From Promethearchaeota archaeon (GTDB lineage Archaea > Asgardarchaeota > Lokiarchaeia > Sigyniarchaeales > SOKP01), in NCBI GenBank assembly GCA_016839765.1, contig JAEOTP010000077.1, forward strand, positions 1 through 60,188: DNA of 60,188 nt, written 5' to 3'. The position numbers were made by a program, and so were the translations under genes. Below the pieces are notes generated by a model. That model did no database searches and was not told the DNA's origin. It was given only the letters and a program-made list of their open reading frames with translations. Shown piece after piece: positions 18,401-25,178 of the stretch; position 1 is the first letter of the stretch; each line of letters begins with the position of its first letter.

Positions 18401-19755
18401 TCTTGATCAGTTAAAAATGTATTGTATACTGCAACTTCATCAATGATACCCTTAAAGTATTGATTAATATGCTCTGAAGCTCCTATAGTGAAAGGACTTC
18501 CTTCTGCTTGGTCTATATCTGTCGCTCCAGCCCAGGTAGTTGAATCTGGATACCACGTATCTTGAATAAAAACTTCAACGAGACCATTTCTATATCGTAC
18601 AGCGACAAAGTACCATCCACCTGTAGTGGTGATTTTACCAGCAGGTCCGAAATCAGCATATCTATCATCAGTTTCAGTATCAAGATAAACGTGAACATTA
18701 CCCTCGTTGTTAACACCTATTTCAAAATTATCATTATACGAATCACTTGCTTTCGCAAGGAATACATTTTCTGTTTGATGATTAGTTGCTCCACCAGAAA
18801 TCTGACTTGGATTTATCCAAGCACATGCCGTAAATTCATTACTTAAATCGTCAAATGGATCTCCAACATCTTGTAATCCACTAGCATAGCTTACAAAATC
18901 ATTTCCATCAAATTCCATACCATATTGTACTCTTCCGTTTACATATTGCGGATCTCCATTAAGTGAGCCCTCAGGTTCATTACCAGTTGAATCAGAAACA
19001 GAATTTTCAAAATGGGCTAAAAATTTTAGACTTGGATCACTTAATTGTTTTTCAGGTGATAATGATTTATTCAAATGAAAATTGTATCCTAACCTTTCAC
19101 ATTTCGTTACTGATAATCCTTGTTCAAGTTCTAATTCATAATCAGTACCAACCGTTACTGTGAGAGTACCACCTGCTAATAAACTAGAAAAACCAGTATT
19201 ATAATCTAGCTGATTAATACCCTCTGAATTTTCATTATAATATAGAAAATATGTTTTATTTGTTCCTGCTGGAACATCAGCAATAAAGGTTATCGTACAT
19301 GATTTTATGAAATTTGCATCATATTTTGTAATATTCCACATTTGCATTGGAATAGGATTGCTCCATTCATCATTACCCGTCACATTAAATGTTACTAATC
19401 TTTCAGTGTTTTCATAATGTTCATTTTCTCGAAAGGTGAAATATATATCAATTGGCTGATATCTATCAACATAATCCTCTTCTTCTAAGATAAAACCAAC
19501 ACGAAATCGGAAAGTTTTATTCCACCATAATGCTAAATCATATTTATCATTTTGATGAATAACATCAGAAGTTTTTGGAGAAAAAATGGTTCCACCAAAA
19601 TCATCACCCCTACTGACGTTATCATCTGTAGGTGAATCTATACTTTCTTTAACATTAGTTGTATCCGTTAAGAATGTAGCAATAAAAGCTGGTGTTAAAA
19701 GTATTAGTAAAAATATAAGAGAGTATATCGATTTTCGTTTTCTTTTTGTATTCAT
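15466..19755 (-). CDS. Large cell-surface protein with LamG-like and Ig-like domains
   Basis: 1429 residues. Residues 1-35 are a basic stretch followed by a hydrophobic helix (signal peptide or anchor). Residues about 75-210 resemble the DUF2341 type domain (WWNKTFRFRVGF). A LamG/concanavalin-like domain follows at about 240-450 (GMEFDGNDFVSYASG, WYFVAVRYRNGLVEVFI, IDEVAVYNTFLTDQEV). Residues 640-1310 contain repeated beta-rich Ig/invasin-like modules with many N-x-S/T sequons. Near 1340 a transmembrane helix (FYFLMIVIGVVAVVGSLVAY) is followed by a basic cytoplasmic tail of about 75 residues. So it is a type I-like membrane protein exposed outside, perhaps binding carbohydrate. It is coupled to the cytosolic gene downstream. 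Confidence 0.82.
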   Translation of the reverse strand: MNTKRKRKSIYSLIFLLILLTPAFIATFLTDTTNVKESIDSPTDDNVSRGDDFGGTIFSPKTSDVIHQNDKYDLALWWNKTFRFRVGFILEEEDYVDRYQPIDIYFTFRENEHYENTERLVTFNVTGNDEWSNPIPMQMWNITKYDANFIKSCTITFIADVPAGTNKTYFLYYNENSEGINQLDYNTGFSSLLAGGTLTVTVGTDYELELEQGLSVTKCERLGYNFHLNKSLSPEKQLSDPSLKFLAHFENSVSDSTGNEPEGSLNGDPQYVNGRVQYGMEFDGNDFVSYASGLQDVGDPFDDLSNEFTACAWINPSQISGGATNHQTENVFLAKASDSYNDNFEIGVNNEGNVHVYLDTETDDRYADFGPAGKITTTGGWYFVAVRYRNGLVEVFIQDTWYPDSTTWAGATDIDQAEGSPFTIGASEHINQYFKGIIDEVAVYNTFLTDQEVEDYKFGSMPSSIQTISPLGNGQNGQVFSRYKIDWTTAFDMHVEDTCTFYYDYNLWSVNRSIYFDNEFNSTLDRMFALNTYYDLTGLNDHNEFLYVYDGTLQKDIRTSNFVAENYTIIHNGPDPSKDALGIFIEGYELSDIFSMDINYLRGDVIYNDGVVEFVPGSINDLDNNVGGEDYKLYLYFWELIDGVNETGTLDNAGMIQHFDDMLSTLREPLNVYLYKQDSFFYTLEVNVTDIDDRLVPETTITVWNATNPTISWSQQTDEFGKTVFDRLANGTYIVNASYIRYGQELTITSPQTIELNETTVDTYGIYNLAFINTELTSLNLSFHRVDSGLFQEYVVGANITFTVDDGSGPTLLGSEYTDSLGNLIFHWNNITNIGNMSLTVTWHGTQYMNLVCDDDLDPTPNDGVITLLFDQYLETIVNVTTGDTFKSFLYLDSSGTDAAIVGDTFNVWVNYTYTQNGLPVYGNPITNGIVNYNIKIGTTKINTATLSFSEAGNGVYSLLADTSNPIEPGGTSWVAGVTYTMEIIASKPGYITNITSITFTLLDRPSSLTPNASQIQVYWNDLITLDVHYSDIYADPDQDIDGADVEYYGLGVSGVTGSLIPYGTGGLYRLELSSSQFPIYGDYLIQISASKQNYETKSVILPLKIFEINTRLNGTAALYDTYDVFIGIPQIFYFEYTVEQSGTGLSNIDVKECAWEKEIGGVVVDNGIVELNDLGNGYFELDFNTENLEIATYTLIVTFSETNYVRRDAIIFLNIIPRDFEIGYTDIVSVVSGNALSFDISLTDPIDTIPITNATVYLMVSGTRYNFTDNGDGSYTVIVPDAILPDAFFANERLTTTLHIEKANYSDTTRSIFIDVKMTEIFPGFPMFYFLMIVIGVVAVVGSLVAYRAIQKARIPTFVKRAREMRSDIKSKKTVSESLLYPSKEEYVVKKVGDKWEMLGLSLGDILGVERKKGKQLPEPSEFEGGGL
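15473..15480 (-). promoter_or_regulatory. Shine-Dalgarno site inside the end of the upstream gene
   Basis: On the minus strand GGAGGTGG lies 7 nt before the ATG at 15465 and encodes the Gly-Gly residues at the C terminus of the surface protein (...GGL-stop). It is the best match to the anti-Shine-Dalgarno sequence I see in the window, and it ties translation of the second gene to the first. Confidence 0.7.
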
Positions 19756-20028
19756 GTGTTCATTACCATTTTTTTCAAAATTATTTCTAATTATTCTTAT
19801 AATTTAGATTTTTTAACTTTATTAATACCACTTTTCATATTTAACTTTTTATCATACAAAAGATATATATATAAAATTTGTACGAAAAAGAAGCGTCTTA
19901 CATCAAACAAAAACTAAAGAAATTAATATTTAGAGAGTACAAATTAAATGTAATTTGTAAAATATGATTTTTTGAAATGAAGCCCTTTTAATCATTTTTG
20001 ATTACAAAATGATAATTTGTATGTAATT

Positions 20029-20661
20029 CTATTCTTTTTTTAATAAAAGAAAGATTTTCCGTTTTTTAGCATTGTTTGGATTATCAATTATGAAATTACC
20101 TTTAAAATTGGTGTTACTGATAAAGAGATTTCCAATTTTTTCCATAATTTCATTATTTTTAGGATAAAATTGAATGACTGCTTTGCTATTATTTTTTAAA
20201 GTTTTATAGAATGATTTGGTGAGTTTAATCAGCAAAGCTTCCATTTTTTTGTTGTAAATATCTCGAAAAATCCATTGTAATGCTGATATTGAAATAATAG
20301 CATCGAAGCTATTAGGCTTAAACGGAAGATAACACATATCTGCCACTAAAGGATTAACTTCAGTAAGATTGTAGCATATCAAGAAATCTGAAATAATATC
20401 AAGGGCAACAATTTCAAAGCCAATTTCTTTTAAATACAAAGCAGCAAATCCAGGACCACAACCCGCATCTAAAATTCTAATTTTTGACGATCTTATTTCT
20501 AATAATTCTAAAGCTCTCATCGTTATTTTCTCCTGAATTCTCATCATACTTTTTGACTTTGCATATTTTTTAATGTTTTCTGAGTTGAAATAATCCTTAA
20601 CATTCTCAAAAAGCTCTTCAGGTCTCTTTGTTTTTATATCAAAATAGAATCTTTCTTTCAA
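20029..20661 (-). CDS. SAM-dependent methyltransferase (class I)
   Basis: 210 residues with a Rossmann-type methyltransferase core. Motif I is RILDAGCGPGFAALYL near residue 63, an acidic motif II (IVALDI) follows, and SFDAIISISALQWIF is the motif IV region. The ALQWI segment resembles BioC/ubiquinone-type methyltransferases acting on small molecules, and also the WBSCR22/Bud23 type rRNA methyltransferases, which share a Lys-rich C-terminal tail like the one here (NNAKKRKIFLLLKKE). I favour the Bud23-like possibility slightly because the next gene encodes ribosomal protein S25e, but substrate cannot be decided by eye. No membrane segment. Confidence 0.8.
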   Translation of the reverse strand: MKERFYFDIKTKRPEELFENVKDYFNSENIKKYAKSKSMMRIQEKITMRALELLEIRSSKIRILDAGCGPGFAALYLKEIGFEIVALDIISDFLICYNLTEVNPLVADMCYLPFKPNSFDAIISISALQWIFRDIYNKKMEALLIKLTKSFYKTLKNNSKAVIQFYPKNNEIMEKIGNLFISNTNFKGNFIIDNPNNAKKRKIFLLLKKE

Positions 20662-20806
20662 ATTCGTTTAACTCTATAGAGTAATGTTTTGACATGAAAA
20701 AAACTAAGGCTTCAATATTAAAACAAAAATTTTATTAAATTTTAAATATTTCATATCCTAATCAGCTTTTTATTTTCACAAGATACAATTTAGTGCGTGG
20801 TAAATA

Positions 20807-21106
20807 TTGTCTGAAAAAGAAGAAAAAACACTGGTAAGAAAAGCTACCTTAAGTTTAAGAAGAAAATACGGAAGAACTAAGCAAATTGATATTCTTGAGA
20901 GAGATGCTTTCATACCTAGCTCATTGGAAAAAGAAATAAGGAAATCAATTACAAAAAAAAAGACAATTTTAGCTTCAGATATAGCATTAAAGTATGATAT
21001 TAGATTATCTACAGCAAAATTACTATTGAAGCAATATCAAGAGGAAGGTTTAATAGAACTATACGATCCTTCTTTAAAATTGAAAATTTATGTACCAAAA
21101 TCTTAG
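20807..21106 (+). CDS. rps25e: Small ribosomal subunit protein S25e (eS25)
   Basis: 99 residues: a basic N-terminal arm, then a winged-helix domain (TILASDIALKYDIRLSTAKLL, EEGLIELY, LKIYVPKS) that lines up with archaeal and eukaryotic eS25 (TPYALA...GISVARKILKEL...YI). eS25 binds the head of the small ribosomal subunit. It occurs in eukaryotes, Thermoproteota-type archaea and Asgard archaea but not in bacteria. The start must be the TTG at 20807, since a stop lies two codons upstream in frame and no ATG is available. It is followed by tRNA-Ser. Confidence 0.85.
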   Translation: MSEKEEKTLVRKATLSLRRKYGRTKQIDILERDAFIPSSLEKEIRKSITKKKTILASDIALKYDIRLSTAKLLLKQYQEEGLIELYDPSLKLKIYVPKS

Positions 21107-21206
21107 TTTTTATAACCTTATTGGAAAAGATTTTATATTTTTTGTCATTAGTTTTTCATAGATATAATAACTACAACTTATTCAATCAGACCTTTAATTT
21201 AATTAA

Positions 21207-21307
21207 GCAGATGTAGCCTAGCTGGTAAGACGCCGGCCTCGAGTGGTTAAATCACCAAGAGAGCCGGTGCGCGTAAGCGCACGAGGGTTCGAGTCCCTCC
21301 ATCTGCG
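21207..21307 (+). tRNA. tRNA-Ser (anticodon CGA) with intron
   Basis: Acceptor stem GCAGATG/CATCTGC, T-arm GAGGG-TTCGAGT-CCCTC and a long class II variable arm (GTGCGC-GTAA-GCGCAC) are all clear. The anticodon stem is CCGGC (21233-21237) / GCCGG (21263-21267). After removing an 18-nt intron the loop is CTCGAGA, so the anticodon CGA is at 21240-21242 and decodes UCG. The unpaired base after the acceptor stem is G, as in archaeal tRNA-Ser. CCA is not encoded. Leu, the other class II tRNA, is excluded by the anticodon. Confidence 0.95.
21244..21261 (+). other. tRNA-Ser intron, 18 nt, canonical 37/38 position
   Basis: Eighteen extra bases sit one base 3' of the anticodon. TGGT and ACCA within the intron can pair to form the short helix expected of an archaeal splicing (bulge-helix-bulge) site. 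The flanking GAG repeat means the exact cut could shift by up to three bases and still give the same mature loop. It is among the shorter tRNA introns one would expect. Confidence 0.85.
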
Positions 21308-21328
21308 TTAATTTGTTTTGATGATAGG

Positions 21329-22405
21329 GTGATAATTATAGGAAAGAAAAATTTGATTGTTTTAGGAGAATTACATCAAGATTTGTATTATGAAAGTGTT
21401 TTTTATGAACAATTAGTAGAGAAAATTGTAGCTAATTTATTGAATTTTACTAAATATAATCCAGATGATTTAAATACAAAAGTTTTAGAAAAAATTGTAA
21501 AGAGAGGCTTTTCAGAAACGTCAAAAAAAATTGTAGGACATTGTTTTTTCAAACGCGGAGGTAATGGTAATAACTCATCTGAGTACATCATAAAACTTGG
21601 AATACCCACAAGGTTGATCTCTGTTATTGGAAGAGGAAGTGAGTGGATGATTTCTGAACTGAATGAACAAGGAATTGATACACGCTATATATTTCAAATC
21701 GATGAAATCACTCCCGTAAGCACAATTATCAAATCGAACTTTACTACTAAAATTCACTTAGCTCCAAATTTAAAGAATAAAATGAATTTTGAGGGAATTT
21801 CTATTAATGAGACTGCTTTTAAAGATGGCAAAATAATACTTTCAACTCCTATAGCATACAAATTCATAAATTTATTTAAAAAAGCCTCAAAATTAGGATT
21901 AATAACCGCATTTAATATTGAAACACAAAAAATTCAAAACCTTGAGCAATTAACTGAGCTGATTCAAGAGAAACAGGATATTTTCTTCTTAAATTTAAGA
22001 GATGCTTATTTCATTCTAGATAATAAACTCCCCATAGATGAAATTGATCAAAATTTTGAAAAATTCGCTAAAATTAGAATTTATACTGCAGGGAAGGATG
22101 GATCTTATGTAAAAACAGATAATTTTACTATTGCTTTTCCAGGCATAGAAGTTTCTGCAATCATCGATAGAACAGGAGCCGGAGATTGCTATGCTGCAGG
22201 ATTTTTATCTAAGCTATATGAATTAGTAGAAAATAAAAAGGCATTAGAAGGTTTAATCACATCAAATAATTCATCAAAATTAAAGGAAATCTTGCAGAAA
22301 TGTACAAAGTATGCTACTTTTGCTGCTATCTATAAAATTACAAAACAAACAGCTCCAGTTAAAGAGGAAATGGAAAATTTTATCCAAAAATTTAAATTTA
22401 CATAA
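21329..22405 (+). CDS. PfkB-family (ribokinase-like) kinase
   Basis: 358 residues. The C-terminal signature DRTGAGDCYAAGF near residue 280 contains the catalytic Asp (GAGD) and the anion hole of PfkB sugar/nucleoside kinases. The N-terminal part contains a GGNGNNSSEYIIKLG segment, the equivalent of the GG-xxN-A substrate-binding motif, at about residue 76. The N terminus is extended by an unusual insertion of about 45 residues between the first strand (LIVLGELHQDLYY) and this motif. The substrate is unknown (sugar or nucleoside). The GTG start at 21329 lies 22 nt after the tRNA. The gene converges with the Rag-like GTPase gene, 2 nt between the stops. Confidence 0.85.
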   Translation: MIIIGKKNLIVLGELHQDLYYESVFYEQLVEKIVANLLNFTKYNPDDLNTKVLEKIVKRGFSETSKKIVGHCFFKRGGNGNNSSEYIIKLGIPTRLISVIGRGSEWMISELNEQGIDTRYIFQIDEITPVSTIIKSNFTTKIHLAPNLKNKMNFEGISINETAFKDGKIILSTPIAYKFINLFKKASKLGLITAFNIETQKIQNLEQLTELIQEKQDIFFLNLRDAYFILDNKLPIDEIDQNFEKFAKIRIYTAGKDGSYVKTDNFTIAFPGIEVSAIIDRTGAGDCYAAGFLSKLYELVENKKALEGLITSNNSSKLKEILQKCTKYATFAAIYKITKQTAPVKEEMENFIQKFKFT

Positions 22406-22407
22406 TT

Positions 22408-23343
22408 TTATTGTATAATTTGCATAATAATATTTTTCATTTGGGGTCTTGCGGCTTCAATTTTATCTAATAGTTCTATTGTTTTATTCAAATTATTTTC
22501 ATCCTCTTCGATTATAAACAATAAATAAAAATCCATCTTTCCAAATTTTAACACCTCGACTATTCCAGAATATCTATCTCCATTATTAAATTTATCAGAG
22601 AACTCTAACAAAGTTCTGTTTTCGGCCATAACTTTCTTTTGTGCTTCAAGATACTTATCATAGATTCTTATTTTTTCTCTTAACTGCAAATGTGGGCGAT
22701 AATATTCACCAATGGTTATTCCTTTAACATCAAATAGGGCAATTAAAATAGCATTATAATTTTTGCATATTTCAGAAAATAAATTTGAGACCATTTCTAT
22801 TTTTTCAAATAATAAGGAAAGTCCACTCGAAAATGCATCCATTATCGACTTTATATCAAAAATAGTTGTTTCAAAGAAAAATATATTAAAATCAAGACTA
22901 TATCTTATCAAAGCTTGCTTCAAAGTTAAAACCCTTGAATTAATCACTTTATCTTTAATTAATTGGGGATCAAATTTATGGAATAAAACGCAAATTGGTG
23001 GATACTCTTGTTCTTCTTTAAGAAACAATAAAATCTGATCCAAATAATCTATCGATTCTACATAACGATCGAAATCTTGTGCATCAATAATATAAAAGAT
23101 AATATCAGATCCGCTGATATATTTAGTTGGTTTTCTTAAATACTCTTCTCTATACTGAAGTTGGCCACCAAAATCCATCCTTATGAATTCAATCCCTAAA
23201 AATTTAAATGCATCTCTTGCTATTTTCCTTGTTGGCATTAATTTTGATACTTCTTCTTCAAAACCAAATCTCTTTGTAATTGCAGTAATTATGGATGTTT
23301 TTCCGGCATTATCAAGTCCCATAAAACTAACTTTGCGGGGCAT
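22408..23343 (-). CDS. Rag/Gtr-like GTPase with C-terminal roadblock-like domain
   Basis: 311 residues. The G domain has P-loop GLDNAGKTS (9-17), DFGGQ (57-61) and, in place of NKxD, HKFD (122-125). HKxD is the mark of eukaryotic Rag/Gtr GTPases, which sense amino acids upstream of TORC1. The rest (about 190-311) has a strand/helix pattern (NAILIALFDVKGITIGEYY ... MDFYLLFIIEEDEN ... helix) like the roadblock/LC7 domain that Rag proteins carry at the same place. The Arf-like P-loop is an alternative affiliation. It ends a leftward gene series (28.4 to 22.4 kb). Its 5' leader and first 11 codons recur at the coiled-coil gene at 29.7 kb. Confidence 0.83.
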   Translation of the reverse strand: MPRKVSFMGLDNAGKTSIITAITKRFGFEEEVSKLMPTRKIARDAFKFLGIEFIRMDFGGQLQYREEYLRKPTKYISGSDIIFYIIDAQDFDRYVESIDYLDQILLFLKEEQEYPPICVLFHKFDPQLIKDKVINSRVLTLKQALIRYSLDFNIFFFETTIFDIKSIMDAFSSGLSLLFEKIEMVSNLFSEICKNYNAILIALFDVKGITIGEYYRPHLQLREKIRIYDKYLEAQKKVMAENRTLLEFSDKFNNGDRYSGIVEVLKFGKMDFYLLFIIEEDENNLNKTIELLDKIEAARPQMKNIIMQIIQ

Positions 23344-23502
23344 AACTTCCCATCAAATTGCTTTTTTTTTAGAGTTAATATAGTCTACCAATATCTACTT
23401 TAAAATAATAATTGTGATTGGTCTTATTATATTTATTTGATTTTCCTAGGAAAAATTAGAATTTTTTTTTAAATAGTCTAAATAGAGGAAAATTTTAAAA
23501 AA

Positions 23503-23784
23503 TTAACCTCCGGAGATTGGAAAGGATAAATAAAGTTTATCTCCATCGTTTAATTCTGTTTTATAATTTTTCAGGTATGTAATATTTTTACCATTAAGAA
23601 GTATCACCATTATAGGATTAAGCTTTTTTTTATTTTTACTTAGGATGCTTCCATTTAATTTTTCTCTATATTCCGCTAAAAATTGAGAAATTATTTCACC
23701 GACAGTTCTACCTTCATATTCGATGGTGTTCTTTTTAATTTTTAAGGCGAACATGTTCAATAAATTTAATGTAACTTTAGCCAT
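23503..23784 (-). CDS. Ubiquitin-like sulfur-carrier protein (MoaD/ThiS/SAMP type)
   Basis: 93 residues ending exactly in Gly-Gly (LYLSFPISGG), as needed for adenylation and thiocarboxylate or isopeptide formation. The fold pattern is that of MoaD: MAKVTLNLLNMFALKIKK ... VGEIISQFL ... IMVILLNGKNI ... LNDGDKLYLSFPISGG. Members donate sulfur for molybdopterin, tRNA thiolation or thiamine, and some archaeal ones also tag proteins. The neighbouring ThiI-like gene (111 bp upstream on the same strand) suggests a tRNA-thiolation or related role. The start has a good GGTGA site (GGTGAAATTTTATG). Confidence 0.85.
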   Translation of the reverse strand: MAKVTLNLLNMFALKIKKNTIEYEGRTVGEIISQFLAEYREKLNGSILSKNKKKLNPIMVILLNGKNITYLKNYKTELNDGDKLYLSFPISGG

Positions 23785-23895
23785 AAAATTTCACCAGCTT
23801 TTCTTGGTAAGAATTGCTTATTTTATTAATGTTTATTCTATTTCTTATAAAACTTAATTCATTTTTAATATTTTTTCTAATAAAAAGTAAATATG

Positions 23896-25110
23896 TTAAA
23901 AGATTTTAATATGCTCAATATTTTGAAGATTTTGTTGAATTAAATCATTTAATTCTAAGGATTGATATAATTCTTTTAATCTTTTTAAATCAAATTCTTG
24001 ATTTTTAGGTTTAAAATCACAATAGTCGAATTCTTTTAGATTAGGTGAAATTTTTTTGTGTAAATCATCAATTTCATTCAAGTCTAATCCAATTATTGGA
24101 GTAAAAATTGGATAAATTGAAAACAAGTAATTTAATGCAATTGAATTAAAATCAACATAATCAGGACATAGTGTTGAATTATTCAAACTAACTCCATCAG
24201 TAATAGCTCTGATATTAGTATTAGAACTTAAAGTTTCTATTAATTTTGATAAAATTTCAAGTCTTATTAACTTACAAATTCCACAAAGATACTTCTTACT
24301 TTGGATTTTTCTTTCCACAAATTGTATAATATTAACAATATTGATTTTTTTTAACGAAAATTTGAAAAGTGGAACATATTGGGCTAACTCTTTCCAATTT
24401 GATTTCCAAATATTAAAGGCCTTCTTATTATGCGTTATTTCAAATAAAACTGGATAAATTACACAGCCTCTTTTCATTAATAGAAAACTAGAAATTAGAT
24501 CGTTCAACCTTCCAATATCCATTACTACGACTTTTTTTTGATTTTCAATAGGTAAACCTCCCCAATTACTTTTGATAATATCAGTAAATATATATGAAAA
24601 ATCATCTCGAATTTCTACAAAAATAACTTTTTTGGGAGATGTTAAATTTACTTTTAACTCTAAATTCGAAAAAGTATCAAGAATTGTTTTTCCAACAATT
24701 TTTGCCACGTCCATAGAAGTATAATCATGTTTCCCAGACCTTTTAACTCGTATGGCAAATTTATCACCTTTTTTCAATATATATCTACCTACTTCAATAG
24801 CTCTTTCACATATGTTTTCCAGTCGATTCGATGTTCGTAAAGCAGGACTAGCGGAATAAATTCCAAAAACATTTTTTATTACTTCTAGTGCTCTAGGTAT
24901 ATCCTCATTTTTGAAGAAAAAGAGAACACGAGAAGAATCCTTACTTAACTGATATTTATGAAAGGGGATATTTCTCTTTTTTAACATTTTTCTAATGTTA
25001 TTTATTAAAATTTTTAGCATTCGTATCTTTACTTTCTGGGATTTTAGCCAAATCTCCCCATAACGAATAAGAATCAAGTTATATTGTTTTAGAATATATG
25101 AATTTTCCAT
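23896..25110 (-). CDS. ThiI-like protein with a degenerate PP-loop
   Basis: 404 residues aligning along the whole of ThiI (tRNA 4-thiouridine synthase): an N-terminal ferredoxin-like part, a THUMP RNA-binding domain (about 60-175, with SGKHDYTSMDVAKIVG) and a PP-loop-type C-terminal domain. The ATP pyrophosphatase signature SGGxDS, expected after KKVVVMD near residue 198, reads DIGRLND, so the ATP-binding loop is lost. A CxxC pair (C276, C279) is kept, and the GESLGQ region is altered to DGVSLNN. It may bind tRNA without activating it, or use another chemistry; a partner could supply activation. The ubiquitin-like sulfur carrier is next door. No rhodanese domain, as in archaea generally. Confidence 0.75.
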   Translation of the reverse strand: MENSYILKQYNLILIRYGEIWLKSQKVKIRMLKILINNIRKMLKKRNIPFHKYQLSKDSSRVLFFFKNEDIPRALEVIKNVFGIYSASPALRTSNRLENICERAIEVGRYILKKGDKFAIRVKRSGKHDYTSMDVAKIVGKTILDTFSNLELKVNLTSPKKVIFVEIRDDFSYIFTDIIKSNWGGLPIENQKKVVVMDIGRLNDLISSFLLMKRGCVIYPVLFEITHNKKAFNIWKSNWKELAQYVPLFKFSLKKINIVNIIQFVERKIQSKKYLCGICKLIRLEILSKLIETLSSNTNIRAITDGVSLNNSTLCPDYVDFNSIALNYLFSIYPIFTPIIGLDLNEIDDLHKKISPNLKEFDYCDFKPKNQEFDLKRLKELYQSLELNDLIQQNLQNIEHIKIF

Positions 25111-25178
25111 ATTATGATAATAAATTTCTACTAATCTTTATAAATTCTGATTTGAGAAATACCTGACATTAACGAATA

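Noticed and set aside
17655-19163. Plus-strand ORFs inside the large surface-protein gene
   Set aside because: They are open only because the opposite strand codes for a Thr/Asn/Tyr-rich protein; they have no ribosome site and no recognisable protein features.
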